DNA of 64,000 bases from Kosakonia cowanii JCM 10956 = DSM 18146 (GTDB lineage: Bacteria; Pseudomonadota; Gammaproteobacteria; Enterobacterales; Enterobacteriaceae): assembly GCF_001975225.1 (NCBI RefSeq), contig NZ_CP019445.1, positions 2,914,001 to 2,978,000 of the forward strand, in the 5' to 3' direction. Under the pieces are notes generated by a model that saw only the letters and a program-made list of their open reading frames with translations, did no database searches and was not told the origin of the DNA. A program made the translations under genes and the position numbers. Shown here in pieces: positions 55,852-64,000 of the stretch (within the stretch, counting starts at the first letter, position 1; each line of letters begins with the position of its first letter).

Positions 55852-56979
55852 ATGGCAATTCTTTTTCGACGTAGCGCAGTACAACTCGGGGTCGCCGCGC
55901 TGATGGCGTGCGCGTTCGGGGCACAGGCAGCGGATGTGCCGCAGGTAAAAGTGACGGTGACGGATAAGCAGTGCGAACCGATGAACCTGACGGTCAACGC
56001 CGGCAAAACGCAGTTTGTTATCCTCAACCACAGCCAGAAAGCGCTGGAGTGGGAGATCCTTAAAGGCGTGATGGTAGTTGAAGAGCGCGAAAACATCGCC
56101 CCGGGCTTCAGCCAGAAGCTCACCGCCAACCTTCAGCCGGGCGAATATGAGATGACCTGCGGCCTGTTAACTAACCCGAAAGGGAAATTAGTGGTCAAAG
56201 GTGAAGCGACGGCTGACGCGGCGAAAGGTGATGCACTGCTGAGCCTTGGCGAAGCAATCACCGCCTATAAAGCCTATGTCGTTGGCGAAACCGCGCAGCT
56301 GGTCTCCGGCACCAAAGCCTTTACCGATGCAGTGAAAGCGGGCGATATCGAAAAAGCGAAAGCGCTCTACGCGCTGACGCGCCAGCACTACGAGCGCATT
56401 GAGCCGATTGCTGAGCTCTTCTCCGATCTTGATGGCAGCATCGATGCCCGTGAAGATGATTACGAGCAGAAAGCCGCCGACCCGAAATTCACCGGTTTCC
56501 ACCGCCTTGAGAAGGCGCTGTTTGGCGACAACAGCGTCAAAGACATGGCGAGCTATGCCGATAAGCTCAATCATGATGTGCTTGAACTGCAAACCCGCAT
56601 CAACGAGCTGGCTTTCCCGCCGTCAAAAGTGGTGGGCGGTGCAGCCGGGCTGATTGAAGAGGTGGCAGCGAGCAAAATCAGCGGCGAAGAGGATCGTTAC
56701 AGCCATACCGACCTGTGGGATTTCCAGGCCAATATCGAAGGCGCGCAGAAGATTGTCGATCTGCTGCGCCCGCAGCTGCAAAAAGAGAACAGCGCGCTGC
56801 TTGCGAAAGTGGACGCTAACTTCAAGAAAGTGAATACCATTTTAGCGAAGTACCGCACCAAAACGGGCTTTGAGACCTATGACAAGCTGACCGATGCCGA
56901 TCGTAATGCGCTGAAGGGGCCAATCACCACCCTGGCGGAAGATCTGGCGCAGCTGCGCGGCGTACTTGGACTGGATTAA
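55852..56979 (+). CDS. efeO: Iron uptake periplasmic protein EfeO
   Basis: 375 residues, the length of E. coli EfeO. Signal peptide ends in GAQA. The N-terminal cupredoxin-like domain (about 27-125) is followed by an M75 peptidase-like helical domain with HYERIEP and the HRLE motif ([10 protein letters not shown]) proposed to bind metal. It delivers iron to EfeU. It ends two bases before efeB. Confidence 0.96.
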
Positions 56980-56981
56980 TA

Positions 56982-58265
56982 ATGAAGCAGCATGAAGAAA
57001 ACGACGTCAGCGAACCTTCGCGGCGTCGGTTGTTAAAAGGGATGGGCGCGCTGGGTGGCGCGCTTGCTCTCGCCGGCGGTTGTCCGGTCGCCCATGCGGC
57101 AAAACCGCAAAGCGCGCCGGGAACGCTCTCGCCCGACTCGCGTATGGAAAAGCAGCCGTTTTACGGCGATCACCAGGCGGGCATCTTAACGCCGCAGCAG
57201 GCCTCGATGATGCTGGTGGCATTTGATGTGCTGGCGGCGGATAAAGCGGATCTTATCCGCCTGTTTCGCCTGCTTACCGAGCGGATTGCCTTCCTGACGG
57301 CGGGCGGCCCGGCGCCGGAGACACCAAACCCGCGACTGCCGCCGATGGATTCCGGTATTCTCGGGCCGTTTATCGCGCCGGATAACCTGACCATGACCGT
57401 CTCTGTCGGGTCTGCGCTGTTTGATGAACGATTCGGTCTTGCGGCGCAGAAACCGAAGAAGCTGCAGAAGATGATGCGTTTTCCTAACGACTCGCTCGAT
57501 GCCGCGCTCTGTCATGGCGATCTGCTACTGCAGATCTGCGCGAATACGCAGGACACGGTGATCCACGCCTTGCGCGATGTGATCAAGCACACGCCGGATC
57601 TGCTCAGCGTGCGCTGGAAGCGGGAAGGGTTTATCTCCGACCACGCCGCGCGCAGCCGCGGGAAAGAGACGCCGGTAAACCTGCTCGGCTTTAAAGATGG
57701 CACCGCGAACCCCGACAGCAGCAATGCGCCGCTGATGGATGAGATTGTCTGGGTGACGGGCGATCAGGGAGAGCCAGCATGGGCAGTAGGAGGCAGCTAT
57801 CAGGCGGTGCGCATTATCCAGTTCCACGTTGAGTTCTGGGATCGCACGCCGCTGAAAGAGCAGCAGACTATTTTCGGGCGCGATAAACAGAGCGGTGCGC
57901 CGCTCGGCATGCAGCATGAGCACGATGTGCCTGATTACGCCAGCGATCCCGAGGGCAAGGTTATCGCCCTCGACAGCCATATCCGCCTGGCGAACCCGCG
58001 GACGAAAGAGACGCAGGCGAACCTGATGATGCGCCGGGGCTACAGCTACTCCCTCGGCGTCACTAACTCTGGCCAGCTCGATATGGGCTTGCTGTTTGTC
58101 TGTTATCAGCACGATCTGGAGAAAGGCTTCCTGACCGTGCAAAAAAGGCTGAATGGCGAAGCGCTGGAGGAGTATATCCGGCCCATCGGCGGCGGTTTCT
58201 TCTTCGCGTTACCCGGCGTGAAGTCAACCCAGAGCTATCTTGCCCAGTCTCTGCTCGAAGCGTGA
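56982..58265 (+). CDS. efeB: Deferrochelatase/peroxidase EfeB
   Basis: 427-residue haem-containing DyP-type peroxidase exported by the Tat system: twin-arginine motif SRRRLLKG at residues 13-20. [10 protein letters not shown] carries the GXXDG motif with the catalytic Asp, and HIRLANPR the proximal haem His. It can extract iron from haem or oxidise ferrous iron for uptake via EfeO/EfeU. Close to the E. coli protein (423 aa). Confidence 0.96.
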
Positions 58266-58271
58266 AGATCC

Positions 58272-58300
58272 TATCCTGCCCGTCCGGGCAGGATATTCTG
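58272..58300 (+). terminator. Terminator of efeUOB
   Basis: TATCCTGCCC/GGGCAGGATA hairpin with GTCC loop followed by TTCTGTT just after the efeB stop; the T-tract is short. Confidence 0.75.
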
Positions 58301-58366
58301 TTATCTGTAGCAATTTGACATACTTTTTCTGCCATCCACGCATAATTTTAATGTATTACAAAGTAT

Positions 58367-58384
58367 CTGTTATATTTCTGTAAT
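58367..58384 (+). promoter_or_regulatory. Pho box upstream of phoH
   Basis: CTGTTATATTTCTGTAAT has both CTGTNA half-sites of the PhoB consensus at 11-base spacing, upstream of phoH. PhoB activation in phosphate starvation is expected. Confidence 0.8.
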
Positions 58385-58526
58385 ATTCATCGAAGAGACT
58401 CTGTGAAACGACGCAGGGTGCGTAGCTGTTAATGCTTAGTAAAAACATTGTTGCATTGATGCTACGCTTTAGATGAGCAGTTCATTCGGTTATCCCTGCG
58501 GTGATGAAGTCTTCTGGAGATCGCGG

Positions 58527-59587
58527 ATGGTAAAGTGCTGTAGTGGACAGACAAAACGACCTCGCAAAACCCGGCCCGGGGAGCACACCTCCGGCAACGA
58601 CTTTTTCACCCCTGATTTCTCCTCCTCCTGTTTTTTAACTCCTTCTGACGATGTGGCAGACGGTTTTGCTGTTCGTTGCGCCATGTCATTTTCAAAGGCA
58701 AGCCATGGCTTACAAGGAAGCCAACCCTCAGACGTTTGTGCGCATAATCGCGTCGATTTCGATGCGTGTGATGTAAACCAACAACTCAAGGTGCTATCCA
58801 TGGGAAGACAGAAAGCAGTGATCAAAGCTCGTCGTGAAGCGAAACGCGTGCTGAGACGTGATTCACGTAGCCATAAACAGCGTGAAGAAGAGTCGGTCAC
58901 CTCGCTTGTGCAGATGAGTGGTGTAGAAGCAATTGGCATGGCGCGGGATTGCCGTGATAACTCTCCGATTGCTGCCCGCAATGAGGCTCAGGCGCATTAT
59001 TTACATGCGATTGAGACTAAGCAGTTGATTTTCGCCACTGGCGAAGCGGGTTGTGGGAAAACGTGGATTAGCGCGGCGAAAGCTGCAGAGGCTCTGATCC
59101 ATAAGGATGTGGAGCGGATTATCGTGACCCGGCCGGTCCTGCAAGCTGATGAAGATCTCGGCTTCTTACCCGGCGATATCTCGGAGAAGTTCGCACCCTA
59201 TTTCCGGCCCGTCTATGACGTGCTGTTGAAACGTCTTGGTGCGTCCTTTATGCAATACTGCCTGCGCCCGGAAATTGGCAAGGTGGAGATCGCGCCGTTC
59301 GCCTATATGCGCGGACGTACGTTTGAAAATGCGGTGGTCATTCTTGACGAGGCCCAGAACGTCACCGCTGCGCAAATGAAGATGTTTTTGACGCGCCTCG
59401 GGAAAACGTGACCGTGATTGTTAACGGCGATATCACCCAGTGCGATCTGCCCTCCGGTGTTAAATCGGGGCTGAGCGATGCGCTAGCACGTTTTGAAGAG
59501 GACGAGATGATTGGTGTGGTGCGCTTTAATAAAGACGACTGCGTACGCTCCGCCCTCTGCCAGCGCACGTTGAAAGCCTACGATTAA
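58527..59587 (+). pseudogene. phoH: Phosphate-starvation ATPase PhoH, frameshifted in this sequence
   Basis: PhoH-family cytosolic ATPase. The core starts at MGRQKAVIKARREAKRV (58800), with Walker A ATGEAGCGKT, TRPVLQADEDLGFLPGD and Walker B VVILDEAQN. After FLTRLG the frame runs into a stop at 59411. One added G in the GGG run at 59400-59402 restores LGENVTVIVNGDITQCDL and the normal end QRTLKAYD at 59587. So one base is missing: either a real loss of the C-terminal 60 residues or a sequence error. The start is uncertain: 58527 gives about the length of E. coli PhoH (354), 58800 the conserved core. Confidence 0.85.
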
Positions 59588-59613
59588 ACGGCGCGCAAGA
59601 TACAGTTAGCGTT

Positions 59614-59641
59614 AAAACCCGGGAAACCGGGTTTTATTTTT
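59614..59641 (+). terminator. Rho-independent terminator of phoH
   Basis: AAAACCCGG/CCGGGTTTT around GAAA followed by ATTTTTT. Confidence 0.92.
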
Positions 59642-59689
59642 TGTGGGGAAGGGAAGGCGTAACCACGTACGGCTGATCAGGCGCAGCGT

Positions 59690-59722
59690 GTAGGCCTGAT
59701 AAGGCGTAGCCGCCATCAGGCA
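59690..59722. repeat. REP-like element
   Basis: GTAGGCCTGATAAGGC followed by GCCGCCATCAGGCA, an imperfect palindrome repeated at 59786-59818 and 60341-60373. Confidence 0.85.
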
Positions 59723-59977
59723 ATTGGACATGGCACGATGTTGGCATGGTGAAATGTTTGGTGATGCGCGGAGTGAGATCTGCGCGTAGGCCTGATAAGG
59801 CGTAGCCGCCATCAGGCACTGGCTCCAGTGCCGATGCGTTCACCGGGGGGGGATTGACTCGCTTCGCTCGCCCTTCGGGCAGCTGACTCGCAGGCTCGTC
59901 ATCTGTCCAACGTGCTGTCGCCCGTTGTCGAACCCCGGTCGGGGGTTCTCATCCCCCCTGGCGCGGAGATACATGCG

Positions 59978-60006
59978 AAAAAAAAGCCCGCATTTTCATG
60001 CGAGCT
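59978..60006 (-). terminator. Terminator of tRNA-Ser copy 1
   Basis: On the minus strand AGCTCGCAT/ATGCGGGCT around GAAA with eight T following. Confidence 0.88.
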
Positions 60007-60019
60007 CTTCTTCAAATAA

Positions 60020-60107
60020 TGGCGGTGAGGGGGGGATTCGAACCCCCGATACGTTGCCGTATACACACTTTCCAGGCGTGCTCCTTCAGCCACTCGGACA
60101 CCTCACC
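60020..60107 (-). tRNA. tRNA-Ser (anticodon GGA), copy 1
   Basis: 88-nt serine tRNA on the minus strand: GGTGAGG acceptor start, CTGGAAA anticodon loop (GGA), long variable arm, GGTTCGAATCC T-arm and encoded CCA. It corresponds to E. coli serX-type tRNA-Ser(GGA), located here between phoH and ghrA. The gene body is identical to copy 2 as far as I can read it. Confidence 0.96.
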
Positions 60108-60270
60108 ACATTGTATTGCCACCCGCCATACAGGAGGGCAACGGGGCGCTACTATAGGGAGTTGCGCTGAAGCGGTCAAGCAGATTTTCAGCCGTGATGA
60201 TTGTTCGCTTAAGGTGTGAGCAACGGCGTGGATTGGTGGCGGAAATGCCGGGATTTGCAGCGATAAAAAT

Positions 60271-60303
60271 GCCGGATGGCGCTCACGCTTATCCGGCCTA
60301 CGG
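60271..60303. repeat. REP element between the two tRNA genes
   Basis: GCCGGATGGCGCTCACGC followed by TTATCCGGCCTACGG: a typical REP palindrome. Confidence 0.85.
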
Positions 60304-60532
60304 AGCAGAGCAGGTTTGATGGTTGAGATGGCACAATTACGTAGGCCTGATAAGGCGCAGCCGCCATCAGGCACTGGCTCCGCTGCCGACGCGTGCACCG
60401 GGGGGGATTGACTCGCTTCGCTCGCCCTGCGGGCAGCCCACTCACTGCGTTCGTGGTCTGTCCAACGTGCTGTCGCCCGTTGTCGAACCCCGGTCGGGGA
60501 TTCTCATCCCCCCTGTTCGGGGAATATAAAAG

Positions 60533-60559
60533 AAAAAAGCCCGTACTTTCGTACAGGCT
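60533..60559 (-). terminator. Terminator of tRNA-Ser copy 2
   Basis: On the minus strand AGCCTGTAC/GTACGGGCT around GAAA followed by six T. Confidence 0.88.
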
Positions 60560-60573
60560 CTCATCTTAAATAA

Positions 60574-60661
60574 TGGCGGTGAGGGGGGGATTCGAACCCC
60601 CGATACGTTGCCGTATACACACTTTCCAGGCGTGCTCCTTCAGCCACTCGGACACCTCACC
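60574..60661 (-). tRNA. tRNA-Ser (anticodon GGA), copy 2
   Basis: 88 nt, minus strand, same sequence features as copy 1 including anticodon GGA and encoded CCA. E. coli K-12 has one tRNA gene at this place (serX), so the second copy is a local duplication. It is the upstream copy with respect to the shared transcription direction. Confidence 0.96.
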
Positions 60662-60898
60662 ACATTGTTGTCCCGATGTCGTCGGGACGGGCGCTAATGT
60701 AGGGAAAACCAGTAACCGCGTCAATCTTCTTTTGCAATAAATTAGTGCGTTTAGACAAACTTCAAACAACCTGCTTCTTAAACGTTCTGAAAACGCTTTT
60801 TTTCTCGCCTTGGCACTTAAGCCACGCGCTGGAGAGGATATTTGTTATGCTTATCAGCCGCATAAAAATGCCTCACCCACAACAAGACTGGAGCGCCG

Positions 60899-61837
60899 AT
60901 GGAGATCCTCTTTTATCACCCCTCATTCGATAACGCCTTTTGGGTGAAAGCCCTGCGAGAAGCACTGCCGGATGCCAATATCCGTGTCTGGACGCCGGGC
61001 GATAATGCCCCCGCCGATTACGCGCTGGTCTGGCATCCGCCCGTGGAGATGCTTGAAGGGCGGAAACTAAAGGCGGTGTTTGCCCTCGGCGCTGGCGTCG
61101 ATGCGATCCTCGGGCAACTTAAGGCGCATCCGCAGATGCTCGACGCCGCAGTGCCGCTGTTTCGCCTTGAAGACACCGGCATGGCGCAGCAGATGCAGGA
61201 GTATGCCGTAAGCCAGCTGCTGCACTGGTTCCGCCGCTTTGATGATTACCAGGCGCTAAAAGGCGAGGCGAAGTGGCAACCCCTTGAGGAGTATGCGCAT
61301 AAGGATTTTACCGTCGGCATTCTTGGCGCCGGGGTGCTGGGCGCAAAAGTCGCCGAAGCGCTCCGACCGTGGGGATTCCCGCTGCGCTGCTGGAGCCGCA
61401 GCCGAAAAGATCTGCCAGGCGTCACCAGTTTTGCCGGCGCGCAAGAGCTTGGGGATTTCCTGCACGGTACGCGAGTATTGATCAACCTGCTGCCGAACAC
61501 GCCGGAGACCGCAGGCATTATCAATCATGCCTTACTGGCGCAACTGGAAGAGGGGAGTTATCTGCTTAACCTCGCGCGCGGCGTGCATCTTGTGGAAGCG
61601 GATCTTTTGCAGGCGCTTGAGAGCGGCAAAGTGAAGGGCGCGATGCTGGATGTATTCCGTGAAGAGCCATTGCCTTCGGATAACCCGCTGTGGGCGCACC
61701 CGCGCGTCGCCATTACGCCGCATATTGCCGCCGTGACCCGTCCCCATGAAGCGATTGATTATATCTGCCACACCATTCGCCAGCTTGAGCGCGGCGAGGC
61801 GGTGAGCGGTCGCGTTGACCGGGCGCGGGGGTATTGA
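60899..61837 (+). CDS. ghrA: Glyoxylate/hydroxypyruvate reductase A
   Basis: 312-residue D-2-hydroxyacid dehydrogenase, as long as E. coli GhrA. It reduces glyoxylate and hydroxypyruvate with NADPH. It has the dinucleotide motif [19 protein letters not shown] with the catalytic Arg, and [11 protein letters not shown] with the catalytic His. It ends VDRARGY as in E. coli. Confidence 0.96.
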
Positions 61838-61843
61838 GAGAGG

Positions 61844-61864
61844 CCCGGCCGCGCCGGGTTTTCA
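61844..61864 (+). terminator. Terminator of ghrA
   Basis: CCCGGC/GCCGGG hairpin with CGC loop followed by TTTTC right after the ghrA stop. Confidence 0.75.
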
Positions 61865-61919
61865 TTAAACTGCATAACAATAGCTGCTATTCTTGCGCAA
61901 TTGACTACAGGAGTGAGCC

Positions 61920-62657
61920 ATGTACCCCGTTGACCTGCATATGCACACCGTCGCCAGCACCCACGCTTACAGCACGCTGCATGACTATATTGCCGAAGCG
62001 AAACGCAAAGGCATTAAGCTCTTCGCCATAACCGATCATGGCCCTGACATGGCCGATGCTCCTCACCACTGGCACTTTATCAATATGCGTATCTGGCCGC
62101 GGCTGGTCGACGGCGTCGGCATTCTGCGCGGTATCGAAGCCAATATTAAAAACCGTGCGGGCGAAATCGACTGCACCGGGCCGATGGTTGATGCGCTTGA
62201 TCTGATCGTGGCCGGTTTTCATGAGCCGGTGTTCCCGCCGCAGGATAAAGCCAGCCATACCGAGGCGATGATCGCCACCATTGCCAGCGGTAATGTGCAT
62301 ATCATTAGCCACCCTGGTAACCCCAAGTTTGAGATTGATATTCCGGCGGTGGCCGCCGCGGCCGCGAAGTATGATGTGGCGCTGGAGATTAACAACTCCT
62401 CCTTTATCCATTCGCGCAAGGGCAGTGAAGCGAATTGCCGCGCCATTGCCGCTGCCGTGCGTGACGCGGGCGGCTGGGTGGCGCTCGGTTCCGACTCGCA
62501 TACCGCCTTTACGCTGGGCGACTTCACGGAGTGCCGCAAAGTGCTGGATGAGGTCGGCTTCCCGGAGGATCGCATCCTGAACGTATCACCGCGCCGCATG
62601 CTGAGTTTCCTTGAGTCACGCGGTATGGCGCCGATTGATGAATTTGCTGAACTTTAA
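61920..62657 (+). CDS. ycdX: PHP-domain zinc phosphatase YcdX
   Basis: 245-residue PHP-family phosphatase with a trinuclear zinc site. Metal ligands are visible in [31 protein letters not shown] and GSDSHTAF. E. coli YcdX (245 aa) is linked to swarming motility. It lies in the ycdXYZ cluster, 20 bases before ycdY. Confidence 0.95.
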
Positions 62658-62677
62658 ATACTGACTGGAACTACTGA

Positions 62678-63238
62678 ATGAACGAATTTTCTATTCTCTG
62701 CCGCGTGTTGGGCTCGCTCTTTTACCGCCAGCCGCAGGATCCGCTGCTGGTGCCGCTCTACACGATGATCCGCGAAGGAAAGCTGGCAGAGAGCTGGCCG
62801 CTTGAGCAGGATGCGCTGCTGGAGCGTCTGCAAAAAAGCTGCGATGCCCAGACGCTGGCTGCCGATTACAACGCGCTGTTTGTCGGCGATGAGTGTCGCG
62901 TTTCGCCGCTGCGCAGTGCGTGGGTTGAAGGGGCGAGCGAAGCGGAGGTGCGCGAGTTTTTATCCAGCCGCGGCATGCCGCTGAGCGCTGCGCCGGCCGA
63001 TCATATAGGTACGCTCCTGCTGGCCGCTTCATGGCTGGAAGATCAGTCAGCGGAAGATGAGAGCGAAGCGCTGGAAACCCTCTTTGCGGAGTACCTGCTG
63101 CCGTGGTGCGGCACCTTCTTTGGCAAAGTGGAAGCCCACGCTACGACGCCGTTCTGGCGCACGCTGGCCGAACTCTCCCGCGATGCGATTGCCGCTATGT
63201 GGGAAGAGCTTCAGGAAGAGTCAGAGAACGAAGAGTGA
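62678..63238 (+). CDS. ycdY: TorD/DmsD-family chaperone YcdY
   Basis: 186-residue helical protein of the redox-enzyme-maturation chaperone family. Landmarks are FSILCRVLGSLFYRQP at the N-terminus, DYNALFVGDECRVSPLRSAW and the C-terminal AEYLLPWCGTFF. E. coli YcdY helps insert zinc into YcdX, which fits the gene order. Length is near the E. coli protein (184). Confidence 0.94.
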   Translation: MNEFSILCRVLGSLFYRQPQDPLLVPLYTMIREGKLAESWPLEQDALLERLQKSCDAQTLAADYNALFVGDECRVSPLRSAWVEGASEAEVREFLSSRGMPLSAAPADHIGTLLLAASWLEDQSAEDESEALETLFAEYLLPWCGTFFGKVEAHATTPFWRTLAELSRDAIAAMWEELQEESENEE

Positions 63239-63334
63239 TTTGAGTCACAAATAATTTGCAACGATGAGTTCGTTGTTTAAATTTATGTGGTGAATGTCAC
63301 TTTGCAGCGGCGCGCATCTGCTATGATGCGCGCC

Positions 63335-63817
63335 ATGAACAGACTCTTCGCACTCGCATTGACGACAGGTATCCTCTCCGGGCTCTGGGGCTGGGTTGCC
63401 GTCGCTTCAGGACTTTTAAGCTGGGCCGGTTTTCTCGGCTGTACGGCCTATTTCGCCTGCCCGCAGGGTGGGCTGAAGGGGCTTGCGATCTCTGCCTGCA
63501 CGGTAATGAGTGGTGTCATCTGGGCGCTGGTGATTATGTACGGTAGCGCACTGGCTCCCCATCTTGAGATTGTGGGCTACCTGATGACCGGTATCGTGGC
63601 TTTTCTGATGTGTCTGCAGGCTAAAAACCTGCTGCTCTCTTTTGTTCCCGGCACCTTTATTGGCGCCTGCGCCACCTTTGCCGGGCAGGGCGACTGGAGA
63701 GTGGTAGTCCCTTCGCTGGCGGTAGGATTGCTGTTTGGCTATGCCATGAAAAACAGCGGTCTGTGGCTCGCTTCCCGGAGTCGTTCATCACGCGCGGCGG
63801 CAGTGAAAAAAGCGTAA
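63335..63817 (+). CDS. ycdZ: DUF1097 inner-membrane protein YcdZ
   Basis: 160-residue polytopic membrane protein with about five hydrophobic spans. Family-typical stretches are SWAGFLGCTAYFACPQGGLK and FVPGTFIGACATFAGQG. The start at 63335 gives the E. coli YcdZ N-terminus (TTGILSGLWGWVAV); the frame is open to 63287. Function unknown. The curli genes that follow it in E. coli are absent. Confidence 0.92.
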   Translation: MNRLFALALTTGILSGLWGWVAVASGLLSWAGFLGCTAYFACPQGGLKGLAISACTVMSGVIWALVIMYGSALAPHLEIVGYLMTGIVAFLMCLQAKNLLLSFVPGTFIGACATFAGQGDWRVVVPSLAVGLLFGYAMKNSGLWLASRSRSSRAAAVKKA

Positions 63818-63944
63818 TTAGCCGTTCGCTTTCCCTCTCTTCCAGACAATATTTCCTGCCGGTTCGCTTGCGGCGCCACCATTTCCGTTGCGCCAGTATA
63901 CACTTAGTGCATGTTCTCGGTTTTGCACCGACAAGGGAGCCATA

Positions 63945-64000
63945 ATGGAATCACGTATGCAGGTTATTCAGGGGGATATTACAACCCTTGAGGTGGATGT
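63945..64000 (+). CDS. ymdB: Macro-domain O-acetyl-ADP-ribose deacetylase YmdB (5' end only)
   Basis: The first 18 codons, MESRMQVIQGDITTLEVD, match the start of YmdB (MKTRIHVVQGDITKLAVDV), a macrodomain protein that modulates RNase III. AAGGGAGCC precedes the ATG. It is truncated by the window end. Confidence 0.88.
   Translation, partial: MESRMQVIQGDITTLEVD

Larger units (their letters stand above)
59786..60110. repeat. Direct repeat unit 1 carrying tRNA-Ser(GGA)
   Basis: About 325 bases: REP element, GGGGGGGATTGACTCGC, GTCCAACGTGCTGTCGCC, CGAACCCCGGTCGGGG, terminator, and tRNA-Ser. The same order recurs at 60341-60664, about 554-555 bases downstream, with scattered substitutions. It is a tandem duplication of a tRNA gene with its flanks. 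Confidence 0.85.
60341..60664. repeat. Direct repeat unit 2 carrying tRNA-Ser(GGA)
   Basis: Second copy of the unit described at 59786-60110. The tRNA is conserved while the spacers differ, which shows that the duplication is old or that the tRNA is homogenised. Confidence 0.85.

Noticed and set aside
1..64000. CRISPR arrays, insertion sequences, prophage genes
   Set aside because: No regularly spaced repeats, transposase, integrase or phage structural genes were seen.

Overview
The window looks like a chromosomal segment of an Enterobacteriaceae species, plausibly of the Kosakonia/Enterobacter/Phytobacter group. The backbone reads like the E. coli 22-24 min region: yccX-tusE-yccA-serT, then agp-yccJ-ymdF-rutR, putA/putP, efeUOB, phoH, tRNA-Ser(GGA), ghrA, ycdX, ycdY, ycdZ and the first codons of ymdB. 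Genus is inferred from synteny and recognised protein sequences only. Several loci known from E. coli K-12 are missing at their expected places: wrbA survives only as a fragment, rutABCDEFG is gone although rutR remains, the curli csg operons are absent between ycdZ and ymdB, and everything K-12 carries between serT and agp is replaced.

Region by region: 1-3.6 kb is core plus an OppA-like binding protein and tRNA-Ser(UGA). From 3.65 to about 36 kb is an accessory block. It starts AT-rich with a MarT/FidL-like regulator pair and a complete common pilus operon (ecpABCDE, minus strand). After a 1.1 kb AT-rich gap comes a roughly 19.3 kb unidirectional plus-strand array (12.5-31.8 kb). A LuxR-type regulator, a DosC-like haem-sensing diguanylate cyclase and an AraC/SDR pair close the block. 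From 36 to 64 kb is mostly core, interrupted by a sugar ABC transporter/FGGY kinase/SIS operon (40.0-46.8 kb).

The most unusual object is the 19.3 kb array. It begins with a two-partner secretion pair (TpsA exoprotein, TpsB transporter). Five bases after tpsB it runs into a type II fatty acid/polyketide-like gene set: holo-ACP synthase, ketoreductase, dehydratase, ACP, a GcvT-fold protein, a ketosynthase fused to a chain-length-factor-like partner, a second ketosynthase homologue, a highly diverged ketosynthase-like protein and a malonyl-transferase. Inside it lies a Lol-like export set: ABC ATPase, FtsX-type permease, LolA-like carrier, a small periplasmic protein, a probable outer-membrane protein (frameshifted in this sequence) and a polytopic membrane protein. 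The simplest reading is a dedicated machine that builds an unsaturated or hydroxylated acyl chain and sends it to the outer membrane, perhaps linked to the secreted TPS protein. No enoyl reductase, thioesterase or AMP ligase is visible, so it is not a standard aryl-polyene cluster.

Two genes (the outer-membrane protein at 28.48 kb and phoH at 58.5 kb) are broken by single missing bases in homopolymers, which may be sequence errors rather than true mutations. Clear regulatory signals include a Fur box before efeU, a Pho box before phoH, PutA operator repeats between putA and putP, and hairpins inside the ecp and tps operons.
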